NCBI RefSeq assembly: GCF_004193775.1
Contig: NC_041010.1
Location: 44,195,562 to 44,259,561, forward strand
From: Glycine soja
Lineage: Eukaryota; Streptophyta; Magnoliopsida; Fabales; Fabaceae
DNA: 64,000 bases
Reading direction: 5' to 3'
Made by a program: the position numbers and the translations under genes. Each line of letters opens with the position of its first letter. Position 1 is the stretch's first letter. The notes beneath the pieces were generated by a model. That model made no database searches, was not told the DNA's origin, and worked only from the letters and a program-made list of their open reading frames with translations. Positions 26,532 through 39,700 of this stretch are shown here, piece by piece.

Positions 26532-27984
26532 GATATTATATTTATATTATTTGTTTGGAAAAATATATTGTAAAACATACTTTAATAATATAGTACTATA
26601 TACTCAATATCTCGTATAATATGATAAAATATTCTACCTCCCAATAGCACCTACTATTATTATATTTTATTAAACATTTCAAATAACAATTTGTTCCATT
26701 TGTGTAATTAATTAAAGAGGGAAATCTAACAATTAGAAAATCAGTTTCACAAAAACTAATTTCTTTCCTAACTATTATTTTTTGCTTTAATAACATTGAG
26801 AAGTTATAATTTCCCAAACTAGTTTTGTGAATGAGCTTTCTAATATTTAGCGAAAGTTTGATATTAAAAGTATTTTTTACGTATTGATTTCTCAACGTTA
26901 TAAAATAAAAAATATTGCAAATGTGGTATAATTGAAAATATAAAAACATACATTTTTCTTTAAAACAAAAGTCTCTATTGTCTTATGTTGTATTATACTA
27001 TGATGAAACAGGCAAACACCCAAGCCCTTTTCCAAAGCTAATGATTTATGTGAGATGATTTTCAAAAGAAGTTAACTTACAAAATAATAAATGAGTTTAA
27101 TGTTTATACATTAATAATATAAAATAATTTTATATTATCATTCAATTATAAATTACTTTAAAATAATTATTTTAAAAATTAATAAATTTATTATAATACG
27201 AGTACATAACATTTTTTCTCATAATAAATACTAAATAACAAAACTACCTTATTACAAAGGAAAATTATGATATCCACTTCACATCAAACAATTTGGATTT
27301 GCATACATAAATCATTAGCGGCATCTAGCCGTAACCCTCCTTTCAAGTTTGATCAACCAACCAATTAATTGATCACCAACCAAATGGGAGTTGAAAGTTG
27401 AAACCACACCAAAATAGCAAAACTGCAAAAGATTCGTGGAGTGTGTACTTCATTGTTGTATTGTATTGTGATATTGTTTCTCAGTAAATGGGAAAAGTAA
27501 ACCATCATAAAAATGGGTGAATGAATTTGTATCATCTTTATTGTTTGGATAATAGTGATGGGTTATTTTTGTAGTGTGTGGAAATTTGTAAAAGAATGAG
27601 ATATATTATGTAGAAGAGATCTATGGATATTTTATTTATTTTTATTATAAGTTTTTATGGATAAAATTTTACACCATTTTTACTATGAGTTTTTATAAAA
27701 AAAAACTTATAAACACTTTATTTATCATAAGTTATTAAGAAAAATTACAAACATTTTTTTTTCTATAAATTGACGATTTTACTTCATATGTTAAATTATT
27801 ACTTTTGATTTTTTAATGTAAAATAAATTAAAATTTGTTTATTGTAGAAAGGATCAGAGATCAGAGGAGGTATTAAAAAACTTAATTATATTAAAAAAAA
27901 TATTGAGAAAATATACTTATTATATGAAGTTAAAAAATTTCCACTTCTACGTGAAAAGGATAGCATGTATGAGTAATTATTCAG
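26009..27984. other. Intergenic, AT-rich; contains an AT microsatellite
   Basis: This stretch separates the divergently transcribed DUF569 and GT14 genes and so holds both promoters. An (AT)n run lies at 26491-26527. An open frame at 26596-26949 on the minus strand is low-complexity AT sequence with no recognisable protein. Confidence 0.6.
26491..26527. repeat. (AT)n microsatellite
   Basis: About 18 uninterrupted AT units. Confidence 0.95.
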
Positions 27985-27994
27985 TTGATAAATA

Positions 27995-28000
27995 CACGTG
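27995..28000 (+). promoter_or_regulatory. G-box (CACGTG) upstream of the GT14 gene
   Basis: CACGTG lies about 100 bases before the GT14 start codon, next to an AT-rich gataaata that could serve as a TATA element. G-boxes bind bZIP and bHLH factors; use at this gene is inferred from position only. Confidence 0.4.
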
Positions 28001-28099
28001 GTTTTTTCCCCTTTAGTAGACATGTGCAAGTAAATATCCCTACCCCATCATCACTCTCTTTTCTTCTCCTCCTCCTCCCTCACCAAATTAACCAAAGCA

Positions 28100-31000
28100 A
28101 TGAAGAAACTAAAACACTACTATTCACACCACCACCACAACTCCTCCGAACAACAACAAAGAAAGTGTATTTTCCCATTAATAACCATTATCTCTCTTTT
28201 CTCTCTCTTCTTCCTCCTCCTCTTTGCTCTCACACTAACCCCTCTCTCCGCCACACGCGTCTTCCCATTCTCTATCTCCACCGCCACTCCTCCTCCCCCT
28301 TCCCCCTTCGTCGAGTCCAAGCTTTTTCCTCTCCCGACCCCCCCCCCCTCCCCTCTCCCGCCGCGCCTCGCCTACCTCATCTCCGGCTCCTCCGGCGACG
28401 CCGCCGCCCTCCTCCGCACCCTCTCCGCCCTCTACCACCCCCGCAACCGCTACGTCCTCCACCTCGACCGCGACTCCTCCCCGGAAGACCGCCGCCTCCT
28501 CACACGCCACGTGGACCGCCACCTCACCTTCCAGAAGTTCCGCAACGTCAGGGTCGTCACCAAGGCCAACCTCGTCACCTACCGTGGCCCCACCATGGTC
28601 GCCAACACTCTCCACGCCGCCGCTATTGCTCTGACGGAGAGTGATGACTGGGATTGGTTCATTAATCTCAGCGCCTCCGATTACCCCCTCGTTACCCAAG
28701 ACGGTTCGTCACTACTCATTACTATCTTTCTATTATATCCACTTTAGACTTTTTCTATTTTTGGTAAGCTAGTTTTTTTTTTTAATTAACGGAACGGTTT
28801 AATTTTGATTGGGTAGATCTGCTGCACGCGTTCTCGCATTTGCCACGCGATCTTAACTTCATTGATCATACCAGTGACATTGGCTGGAAAGAGTAAGTCA
28901 ACTGAATTAACTAATCTCCTTTTTTTTTTCTTAAAAAAAATACTTAACTATTCTGAATGTACCATTTTGGTCTTTCAAGTTTTTGTTGCCTCAATGAGGT
29001 CCTTTGAGTTTTCTACCATTTTCAAGAGTAGTCTTTTTTTTTTCTGATTCCGAATCCGTGAGTTAGATACTAATCTCGCTTAGGGTGTGTAAATAGTCTA
29101 CCAATAGTTTAAGTTTTATAGCCTAAACAACTCCGATTACAATGAGATTCATCAGTTATGATTTTATCTCAATTAGATAAAATGTAGACAAAGAGATCTG
29201 ATTGTAAATGAGATTGTAAATGAGAGAAAACTTGAGTGACACCATGGGTACAATTGAAACTTAGGAGACAAAATTAGATCAATCCCATATCTAGGGACTA
29301 TAAATGTGATTAAGCCTGTTTTTAATTCTAATTTGTTTTTTTATTATTATTGGTGACATGATTTGAGTGGGTTTTAATATTTTGATGCTGTGTGTGTAGT
29401 CATCAACGGGCGAGGCCTATAATTATTGATCCGGGGTTGTATATGACTAAGAAGCAAGACGTGTTCTGGATTACGCAGAGGAGAAGTAGGCCAACGGCTT
29501 TCAAACTTTTCACAGGTACTCATCGATTTCTTATTTATTTTAGTTCTCTTTGGATTGTGTATGGATTGCTATTTAAATTTGATGAGTTATAGGTTCTAGC
29601 TCACACGGGAAGCATTGTGATCAATTGAGTTATTGAAGAAGCTTAGGAAAATATTTGTGTTTGTTTTAGTATGTGTAGGGAAGAAAGTTTCAGTTGCTGT
29701 TTCTGCAATTGGATGCACTTCCTTTGTCTGATAAGAGATCATAGGATAATGCATGAATTGGTAGGAAAATTTACTTTATCTGGTCTATTGGGGCAAAACT
29801 TTTAAACGATGATTGAAAAGTGAGATCTGGTTTGAGTAGAATATGTTTTGATCTGGTTTTGGATCTTGGCAAATATTGATGTTAATATGATTGTCTGATA
29901 TTGAAGTTGTTCCCGTGCTGTTCTTCCAAAACTACGTCGTTTTAAGAGTTATGTTAATATTTTCACAATTAAATATTGACACAAAGTCTCAAAACGGCAT
30001 TGTTTTGAAGGGATAGCTTCAAAAGGGACAGCAGATAAGGCAATTTCATTTTGCTGACATCAAAATTTTCATCATAATTAATACCAAAAATAAAAAAAAA
30101 AAATCTTAACTAAGAAAATTGATTTTGGTTATGTTTGGTAAAGCTAACTGGAAGTTAAAAAGTTAGTTGGTAATTGAAAGTTGAAAAATTAGCTTATTAA
30201 ATTAAAAATGTTCAGTAAAATTAGTTGTTGAAATAGAATTTAAAAGGTGTAAAATGACAAAATAATAGTACCGTTATTTATTTTAAAAAGATAACAAAGA
30301 AAATGAATAAATATATTGAAGATAAAAGTGAGAAAATATAAAAAGTTAGAAGCTAGAAGTTAACATTTTAAAAAACGCTATTTCAAGTAGGGTTTCAAAA
30401 AATGTTAGAAGCTACTAAAAAAACTTGTTTACCGAACAATCAAAATGAATTTTTCAAATAGTAAAAAAGATTAAAAATTAGCTGAAATCCCTTGCTAAAA
30501 ATAGTCTATATTTTTTAAGTAACAGAAATGGAAAACCATTTATGTGCCTTCACCTAACAGTTTAAAACTTTTGGGACAGTTGATCTTTTGGTATGATATT
30601 AGAGCCTCTATGACCACGTGATCTGGAGTTCAATGTTGGTAGGTGGACCAGTGTATTGTCCATCCTTCAACCCCAAAGGGATATTGCAGTAGGAGAGGGG
30701 TTTTGTAGAAATATAAAATCATTCAAGTGCCTTCACCTAACAACTTTTGGTTTTAGAACACTTAGAGGATACATAAGATTTTACATCTTAGTTAATTTGG
30801 CAATACAATGCTTTCCAGGCAGTGGAATGGGGTATTTTCTTGCCCATTTGAAATTATACCACCTAATCTGGCCATATCAACTATTTTGGTAGAGATCATA
30901 TCAGTTATATGAAGGAAAGAGGGAAACTAAGTGCGGGATTATTATCCTGCAGAGTTACCTATCTTTTGCACAGCTTAACTTTCTGAACCCAGATCAATAT

Positions 31001-32023
31001 TTTTCTGTTTCACTTCAATGAGGACAACCCACTCAAGGTCCTAGTTTGGATCAGCTCCCAGAGTACCAGGTGCATCCAACTAATCAATTTTGATTGTAAG
31101 GTTTAGCAAATGATCCAATGTTGACTATAAGCTTTTGCAACTGATCCAATTTTGGTACTTTAACATTCTTTTTTAGGTATATATTCGATTTTTTCATGAG
31201 AACATAATCAAAACATCAAAATATTAGGAGTGTGTGATAAGAAAGTCAACTCAGAGGGCTGAGACCTCTAGGAAGAAGTAGAGAGTTTGTCCATAAAGGA
31301 CCGAAAAACTAATAATACCAAACACCTAAATACAGAAAAACCAATATAACTCTAACACTGCCAATTAGTATACAAATTCTTTTGGTTGGAAATAATTGCA
31401 ATGTTTAACTTGACAGTTGACACAATCCTCAGTTGAAATTATATTGTCAGGTTATGTGCCTGAGGACATATTCACATATGATTGCCTAACCTTTTCCTCT
31501 CATGTTAGGTTCGGCTTGGATGGTACTATCAAGATCTTTCATTGATTACTGTATATGGGGGTGGGACAACCTACCTCGGACTGTTCTCATGTACTACACA
31601 AATTTCATATCTTCCCCTGAAGGGTACTTCCACACTGTCGTTTGTAATGCTCAAGAGTTCAAGAACACAACCGTTAACAGTGATCTTCACTTCATTTCTT
31701 GGGACAATCCTCCCAGGCAACACCCCCACTACCTTTCTCTTGATGACATGAAAAGGATGGTTGACAGCAATGCCCCCTTTGCGAGGAAGTTCCACGGAGA
31801 TGATCCGGTATTGGACAAAATCGACACAGAGCTATTATCTCGAGGTCCTGGGATGGTTGTTCCTGGTGGCTGGTGCATAGGAAGCAGGGAGAATGGGAGT
31901 GATCCTTGTTCTGTAGTTGGTAATACTACTGTCCTCAGGCCTGGCCCTGGTTCAGAGAGGCTAGAAACCCTGATCAATTCGTTGTTGTCTGATGAAAATT
32001 TTCGACCAAAACAGTGTGTATGA
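28100..32023 (+). CDS. Glycosyltransferase family 14 protein (beta-glucuronosyltransferase GlcAT14-like), four exons
   Basis: Exons 28100-28703, 28817-28892, 29400-29515 and 31509-32023 join in phase at GT/AG sites to 436 residues. It is a type II Golgi protein: a short His/Gln-rich cytosolic tail, one membrane anchor at about 24-46, a Pro-rich stem (60-88), then the Branch/DUF266 catalytic domain from AYLISGS (91). Conserved features include YRGPTM (161), INLSASDYPLVTQDDLL (188), FKLFTGSAWMVLSR across the exon 3/4 junction, SPEGYFHTV and a late GGWC. GlcAT14 members add glucuronic acid to the galactan chains of arabinogalactan proteins; that role is inferred from family likeness. The length fits the family. 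Exon 1 is very C-rich, unlike exons 2-4, and has an 11-base C run at 28338-28348 coding TPPP in frame. Confidence 0.93.
30124..30446. mobile_element. MITE-like inverted-repeat element in GT14 intron 3
   Basis: The left end ttggttatgtttggtaaagc and the right end gtttaccgaacaatcaaaat are imperfect inverted copies. The interior has repeated gttagaagct/agctaac phrases in both orientations. It encodes no protein. Superfamily not determined. Confidence 0.5.
30530..30940 (+). repeat. Dispersed repeat remnant in GT14 intron 3
   Basis: The phrase gtgccttcacctaaca occurs twice, at about 30544 and 30728, each followed by a ttttgg phrase; the first also resembles the minus strand near 7800. Between them lies tggtatgatattagagcctc, which looks like a worn TGGTATCAGAGCC, the primer-binding-site phrase of many plant retroelements. 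Class is not resolved. Confidence 0.35.
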
Positions 32024-32544
32024 CAAGAAGCTACTGCCACTTGCTTTAGTTTTCATCTCTAAATTTAGTTAATACGATCAGTGAGTTCATGTTCCTTTTC
32101 AGTTGAAAATGTAAATACTGAGAGTGAAAAGCACAAACATTATTTTTTATTAAATTGACATGAATTGAGGCAAATCCGGTGGCATGATATTGACAGCAGA
32201 GCTAAATCACATTCTGCAATTTTGTGACATGAATGAAACAACTGACTATGTAACCACTAAATAATGTTTGGTGCATGTTACCTTACTTTGGTGTGAGGTA
32301 GTGTAGATTTGTAGAAAGTGAGAGCTGAAATCGGACGTTAAAAGTAATGTGAGGTGTTATGTCTGTGTGCCCCATTTAATCGGTGCCATTTCTCATTTTC
32401 TCTCCTTTTTCTCTTGCTTCAAGCAATGAGCAACCAATATTATTGAAGGTTCTAGGTACTTGCAACTGAGAATGAGTAATAAGCTTATGTTGAGCTTTTA
32501 CGGGTCACGTTTAATTGTGGAACAAGGTTGACGTTGATGGTATG
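32024..32544. other. GT14 3' flank, no gene seen
   Basis: This begins with the 3' untranslated region of the GT14 gene. I see no further coding sequence. Confidence 0.6.
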
Positions 32545-33211
32545 TAGGGGTGTTCAAATACAAACTGATTCAAAATAAAAATTGAAAATCACTCAAAAAA
32601 CATTAAAAATCACTCAAAAAAATTAAAAATCAAATCAAATCAATTTTTTTTTTTATGATTTTTTCCCCCCAAATTGATTGGTTTTGTTCGGTTTGTGATT
32701 TATGTTTCTGAAATCGATCCAAACCGAATCAAAATGTATCATTTGTACTAACATTTATATTACTTTAGTATTATGCATTTTATGTGTATATTACTTAAGT
32801 TTTATAATATTTTGTAGTGTTATGTATATAAAATTTACACAATATATATCATTTTCTTTTTCAAATAACTTTTTTTAAGATATGTTTGATTTAAAAAAGA
32901 TTAAATTTTGCATATTTTTGTTGTAGAAGGTTTAACATATTAATATGTTTGATAAATTGTTATCAACAATTTTTTAATGTAATTTTATTTAAAATATGAA
33001 AAAAAACATATAAATTTTAATGAAATAATATTTTAGTAAAAATTACAAAAATCGAATCAAACCAAATTGTAAAATATTAGTTTGATTTGATTTGAATTTT
33101 ATTTTAAATGAATATAATACTAAACCAAACCGAACTGCATATGTTTTTTAAGTTTGATTTGAATAATTTTTTGATGAAAAATCGAATCAAACAAAATTGT
33201 GAACACCTCTA
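32545..33211. mobile_element. hAT-like non-autonomous transposon, 667 bp
   Basis: The ends are TAGGGGTGTTCA and TGAACACCTCTA, inverted repeats matching at 11 of 12 positions. The flanking eight bases, atggtatg and atagtata, match at six of eight, with G-to-A changes at the other two, which fits a decayed 8-bp hAT target-site duplication. The interior is AT-rich with inverted aaccgaa/ttcggtt phrases and no transposase. Confidence 0.75.
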
Positions 33212-34685
33212 ATAGTATAAAAAGAGAAATTGTATTGGTATAAAAAAAATTTATTGAAAGTTATGCGCCAGAGGAGACAGAAAAAGTGAAAAATAATGTG
33301 AAATTAAATGGTTATCATTTTCCTTAATAAAATTTCTTCATTTTGGAAGAGATTTTTTTTTCCAACCCCCACCAAAATTCTTTCTCTTCTCTCGCTTGTT
33401 TTCCTTCCTAAACAATAGAACATGAGTAATTATAAATATATATTTGTTTTCTGTTCAATTTCATTTTTATCAAAATTTCTCATTCTTTCTTTCTTTTTTA
33501 TTTTTATATATATAACTTATTACATCTACTTACCCAAACTTTTTTTAATAGAAAAACATGGTGGCAGCCAATTTTAGCAACCGTTTCTAATTGAAAAATA
33601 ATCCATAGACACCTAAAGAATAATTGAGACTTAAAGAGAGAAATATAAATATAATAAATAATATGATGTAGAAAAAAAAGATAAATAATAAATATTAATG
33701 AGATATTTTATATACAAGAGTATCTATCTATCAATCTATATCATTTACTCTTTTGTACTCAAGCTTCGGTTGCATAAAAAATATGAAGGAAAATGATATT
33801 TGAATATTTCATTATTTTTATCATTCATCAATATTTTTAATTCTTTTTTATCTCTTTCATCATATTATATATATCATTTATTATATTTATATTTTTTTCT
33901 TACTTTCTCTAGGTGTTGAATTTGGAATTATTATCTCGCAATGTAAATTGCTTTTTCAGCTAGTGCCAAATTATCGAGAATTGGCTTTTCAAGGAGACAA
34001 GCTAACTCAGTATAGCTCATGCATTAATAAGGGCTGCTAGTTCTTTTGCTGGTCCCCATCTTTTTTCTCATGCACCTAAGTGTATTGCTGATATTTTGGT
34101 ACATGAAATAATATTTGGTTGACTTAAAAAAAATATTAATTAATTAGCATATGGGTGTCCATATATTTTTCAATAACGATAGGGTAGTTTTGTTCGACTT
34201 GTACGGTTTTGAAGATCAGCCCATGTTAATTTATTTCAAGTATTTCTCAAATTCTGATGTTTTTTTTTATCCAGCATACCATCGTTTTTATTATTTCATT
34301 TTTAGAAAAAAATATTTCAGCAAAAAGTAATTGAAATAAATTGTTATAATTTTTAATACAATTTTTTTATGTTTCTGTTGTCTCAAGATTAAAATAGTGC
34401 ACATCTTTTTAGTCCTTTTTTATTTTTTTTAAATGGAGTAAAAAGTCTATATCCTATTTTTATATAGTACGCAGAATCATATTAGAGAAAGGCAAGGCCA
34501 TCCCATAGCAAAATATAACTTGGTGTAAAAGACTTTAGTTGGATTTAATTTGTACCTTTGATGAACATCCATAAGTATATAAATAAACCATCCAGCTGCT
34601 TCTAGACGTCTTAGCCTTGAATTTAGCTTCTTCAATCCTACATATGAAATTAATCTTATGTAAATAAAAAGTGTATTAGAAAGTG
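33212..34685. other. Intergenic, AT-rich, no gene seen
   Basis: Only short frames without recognisable domains on either strand. Confidence 0.6.
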
Positions 34686-34687
34686 AT

Positions 34688-34787
34688 TGTAGGGCATCGT
34701 GTCACACGAGGATGACATTGGTTACATGCAACACTGCATAATCTATATATAGCAATGTCATCCCTCCTGCGACAAGACATCCTCAAC
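34688..34787 (-). ncRNA. Candidate microRNA precursor, miR391/miR4376/miR5225-superfamily-like
   Basis: On the minus strand a roughly 35-base arm (34754-34787) pairs with a second arm (34688-34721) around a loop of about 32 bases. The 5' arm carries TTGTCGCAGGAGGGATGACA from 34775, very close to the CGCAGGAGAGATGACG core shared by miR391, miR4376, miR3627 and miR5225. The 3' arm carries the near-complementary CAATGTCATCCTCGTGTGAC. Pairing runs past both ends of the putative duplex with few mismatches, as a precursor needs. TATA-like tracts lie 80-110 bases upstream on the same strand. The family is known to act on calcium-ATPase transcripts in some plants; a target here is not shown. A 66-codon frame over the hairpin is incidental. 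Confidence 0.6.
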
Positions 34788-34789
34788 CT

Positions 34790-36793
34790 CTGCTGTATTT
34801 TCTTTCTTTCTTTCTTTGCCTTCTTTACAATCCTCATTGCCCAGAAATGAATATATATAGAGATGCCGACATACATATATAGTTCTCTTCCTTTCGTAAA
34901 TCAAGTCATACTGATTATTGCTGAAACAGTTGCCAACTTGCCATTAATTTTCGTGGGGTACACGGAGAAATGATTCTGAGTTCTGACAGGTCAACTAGTT
35001 GAACTTGAATTTTAGTGTTTAATTTTAATTCATACGACTATGCAAAATTAACAAGCAATTAACGTACACACTGCTCTTACTGAATCGGTCAGTTTCTTGA
35101 CGTTAAAAATGTGACAACAAAAGCTACATCACTTTAAGATACAGTTTCTTGATTTATTGTTACCTACTATATAAAAGAATTTTACTGTATTTGCATTTGA
35201 AATTAACATCAAGGTGTTTGTTCAACATAAGTAATTAAAGATAAACCTATTATAATCATAAGAGAATTCGAGTAATATTTAAGCCAAAGTTATTTTTGAG
35301 TGTGGGGCTAAATCGCAGTTCGTTTTCTCGTTACTGAGTCAATTGAAAAATTCAAAGACAAGATGCTAACCTTTTGGCGTTATATGAAGGCTAAGTCATC
35401 GATTAATGAGAAAAATCGTAGAAAAGTATGCGAATTGTAATTAGGTGAAACGACATTATTAGGTCAGCGAAATTACATATATATGACGTGCGTAGAAAAG
35501 CATGGAGACTGTCAACTCTGGAATTGGATCCCCTAGAGTTACAGATTAAATTAATGGTGATGACTATAATTTTAAATTACGGTTGTGCTTGGTCGCGGTT
35601 GATCCAAGTTGTGGAAAAATACTGTTGATGCGGTTGTGTTATTGTGAGTTAAACTATCTTGACATTATAATTGCAATTACAAGTGCAGAGTGCAATTTAA
35701 AATCATCATTATGACTTTTCAAAAGAAATTTTCATGCTTTAATTTAATATGTAAAACTAAACTTTTTTTTTGAAATTAAGGTATAAAAAAATTGTGCAGT
35801 TAAAGATATAACTGCAGTGGATCTCAATAATCCGTCTACTTTATGTTTGTGTTGTTGGCCATTAAAGACATATGTGCCAAAAAAATAAATAATAGAGAAG
35901 TCGTTCTAAACGTACAGACAATTTGTGAGTTGTAGAGGAAGAACTGAATAGAAATTAGGATGCGTTTGATTATGGTGAAGAAAAGTGAAAAGAGAGAAAA
36001 AAGAAAACAAAGAGACAAAAATAAGATAAAAATGAGATTATTTGATTGAAGAAAAATAAATTAAAATATAAAAATATTTAAATTAAAATTATTTGATAGG
36101 TAAGAAAAAAAGATAAAATAATAATAAATATATTATTATTATTATATACCACATTGTACTTAAATCGGAATCAATACACATCTAATTAATTATAATTTAT
36201 GATAACACAAAGATATTTTATATTATTTAATAATAGATTGCCATTTTTTTATATATAGTTTTAGTCTATATATATGTTTGAGCAACATAAACTTGATTTT
36301 AAGTGATTTTAATTTTGCAAAATTAATTTTGGTTATAATTAATTGTAATTTTAATTTTTTTTACTTAAAATGTTGGCATTAAAATGAAATATGATTAATT
36401 AGGAGTTAAATATTTTTTAGTTATTTTAAATAGTGTAAGTTTGGCTTTTATTTTTATTTTTAAAAATAGAAAATTTGGGAAGCCCAGGGTGGAGCAATTA
36501 TTTTTCCTATTAACTAAAATTGTTTATCTAGTATAAAATATGATTTCCAATTTTACTAACTCCAGTGTAATTGTTGACATAGATAAGTTTCTATCTTTGA
36601 AAGTCAAAACAATTAAGTAATAGCTTGATGAGATTTCAAGCTCCAATCATGGATACATTACGAAAATTACACAAGTTAATTGATTCCATACAAACAACAA
36701 ATCCAATTACAGTAAGAGCTATCATGCATTGGCATTGAGGACCAAGTTAGTGATAACAAACTATTCATTATTAGGTTAATTTGTAATTAATCT
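34790..36793. other. Intergenic, AT-rich, no gene seen
   Basis: No domain-bearing frame. At 35957-36120 there is an A-rich stretch beginning aggatgcgtttgattatggt, in the style of small AT-rich MITE families, but I could not define its second end. Confidence 0.55.
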
Positions 36794-39700
36794 TCACGAA
36801 TGTGCTCGAGCATCCAAGGCCAGAATTGTGCTGAGGTTCATAGGCTTCATATACTTTGTAGAACCTGACATAATTTGTTCTACAACAAGTTTGTTTGCCT
36901 TTTCAGTTGGATGGAATGGATCCCAAAATGCATGCAATTCTCGGTTGGGGCATAGGTTGGAGACTGGCAAGCATAGCCCCATACCATTGTAGGGTCCTTG
37001 TCCACAACAAGCTACTTTTGATGTATTAAATCCTACCCAGTTTGACAACATGAAATGTAAGGATTTAATTGAAGTGATAATTGTCCAAGTTTAATAATAA
37101 GCATTTTGTTTAAGAAATATCTCTAGTTAATGTGGATCTATCACAATGAAGGTACACGAGGCCACACATATTTAAGCTAAGTCAAGAGTGTCCACAATTA
37201 AGGTGACTAAACAAGTGACAAATTATTCTATAGAGTACCATAAGCATTGGGATTGGTGATGTAGTCATTGTGCATGAGTGCTGTATTTGCAGCAATGAAA
37301 ACGTCGCTGCCAAGTTTCTTGTTGAGTTCAAGTAGCATTTGCTCTAATTGAGGGTTGTACAATGCTGCAGCACGTTGTAGATCAGCAGAACATTCTCCAT
37401 TTTTGCCTCGCATAGCCAATTCTGCAGGGGCACAACCCAATGGCCCTGTCCCTGTCACAAGAACTCGCCGAGCTCCCAGATCATATAGCCTCTGCATTTT
37501 TATTATTACAAATGAAACAAAGGTAAGAACACAAAAATACTACTATTTGTTTTTTATGTGCTTTTTGTTAGGTTATGTTTAGATAAACTTTTTTGTAAGT
37601 ATTTACAAGTGATAAAAATAAGAAAGGAAAATAAATTAAATTTTTTCTATATATTAAAATTAATTTATGCACTTTAGTTTTTAAAAACTTATTAATGGTG
37701 GACTTCTATAAAAGTTAAATGCATGTATATGTTTATTTTATTAGTTTCCAAAACAAATTACAAGAAAAATTCAATATATTTTATCTTTTTATTTTCTTCT
37801 TGTATAAATATTTAAGGAGAAGTTTATTGAAAGAGAACTTAATTAATTTACTTTAATATACCTGCAAGTGCTTGCTATAGCGAGTGATGAGAAACTTGAC
37901 ATAGTCCGGGAGTGAATATTGACGAGACCTTGCAGTAGAATCCACTAGGAAGTAGTTGTTTACAAAGTCATTGCCACCAACGGTGATGAGAATCAACGCT
38001 TGATTCACGAGTCTTTTAGTTCGTGGGACACCAATTAGAGCACTCAGTCGTTGTTGGTACTCTTTAAAATATTCTAGTTGTTGATGCATTTTAATTATGT
38101 TCATCTGCAAAAGTTGCATTAATAATTAAGCATTGCCAACTACACGCATAAGGAAAAAAGCAGTGCCAACTATATTTATAAGAAAGAAAAAAAAAGCATT
38201 GCCAACTACAAATGTTTGCATATCTTATTTTGGAATCGAGAAGTTCAATTTGTACATGACCCTTTTTTGCAAATTAAGAGAGATTAAAGAAAAGAGTGAA
38301 AAATATGAAATAAGTTAAGCAATGTAATTGAGAATATGGAGAAAAAAACAAATTGTAAAAAAGTATCCTAAAAGATACTAATAAGAATAAGATAACTCTT
38401 TTAAATTTGCCCTTATTTAGAACGCGCGTATTTTCACTTTTCATTTCACTCATTAATATGTTACTGTTCGACCATAAATAAATGTTTAGGCCCATTAAGT
38501 ATGATCTGGAATCTACCACCTTGTCTTAGATTCAAATTCCTGTGGTTTAGCGCTTCCATGTTTTCCGGGCTTTAATACAATTTATGATCAGTTTGACTTA
38601 TAAATCACAATGGTAGGAGTATAACTTTAATTAGAATTCTACTAGTGGTCTAGCGGGGAAGAGTTTAGACTTTAGATAAGTACAAACCTCGCTGTTAGTA
38701 CTATTTTACCAAAGAAAATATTAAATATATATACTAATAACTGATTGTCAAGCTAATTACAAATTTATTAACAAAAATTGATATAATTAGTAGATGATTG
38801 AATTTGTTAAAAACTCGATTCTTAGTCATTATATGAAAAGATCTTTATCAGAAAAGATAAAACTATTAATCTCTTAATTATGAGTTAAGACAAAGCTTTT
38901 GGTCATACAAAAAAGAGTAAACATGTAATTTCGTTTCCATAAGTGGCAACTTGCTTTAGTTTGTAAAACTACCTGTCTATAATTTAATCCCCACTTTCTC
39001 AAATGTCTAACAAATTAGACCTTTCCTGTTAGAGTTAACCAAACTTAGAAACTAAATACTTTATAATAAAGGGACTCACTCACCACTCTCATTCATCTAT
39101 GCATGCTCATTCTTGAATCTTGATCGACTCTAATATTTTTTTTCTTACTTTAATATAACTTGATTTTTTTGCAAAAGAATTTACCCCTTTGCACAAGCAA
39201 CAAGCATCTGCATCAAGCATTCGAAGGCTAAAATCTATTGCCCTTCAGCAGATAACAATCGTTGCCAATTCTGGTTTTTTACACGAAGGAAAATGGGGAT
39301 GAAATATTGTAGTTATTCAAGTGTACCTATTCCACTAAATATATATGTAGGTCTAGTTGGACCTACATAAATTTCGATAAAAAGAAGATAATATATTAAG
39401 AAATGCGTTTCATGTTAATGCTCTTTTTACTTATACATGAAACAAAGAAAGCAGCTAGCTGGAATTTCATGTCATTAATGAATTAATAAGTACTTACAAA
39501 CTGATCTCCTGTATCGTTAAGGATTCCAACGCCAGCGGAAGCAAAATTGGCACCAACTAAGAGATTCTCTCTCGTTAAGTCCGGGCTCAAGTAAGGCATT
39601 GTAGACTCAGCACCAAGTTCCTGACCTATAGATACATCAATTTTTAATGTTGATGAGACTAAAATTAATGACCGTATGATAAATAAGTGTTTGGACATAC

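Noticed and set aside
27985..28644. 219-codon plus-strand open frame over the GT14 start
   Set aside because: It overlaps GT14 exon 1 in another phase, and its Pro/Arg/His-rich product reflects the C-rich exon. The GT14 frame has membrane anchor, domain and splice continuity.
28235..28699. 154-codon antisense open frame in GT14 exon 1
   Set aside because: Gly/Glu/Val-rich shadow of the GC-rich exon with no domain.
30600..30625. Retrotransposon primer-binding site (tggtatgatattagagcc)
   Set aside because: Only a worn likeness to TGGTATCAGAGCC with no LTR beside it, so it is recorded only as part of a repeat remnant.
34676..34876. 66-codon minus-strand frame at the hairpin
   Set aside because: No domain, and its sequence is explained better by the two complementary arms of the candidate microRNA precursor.
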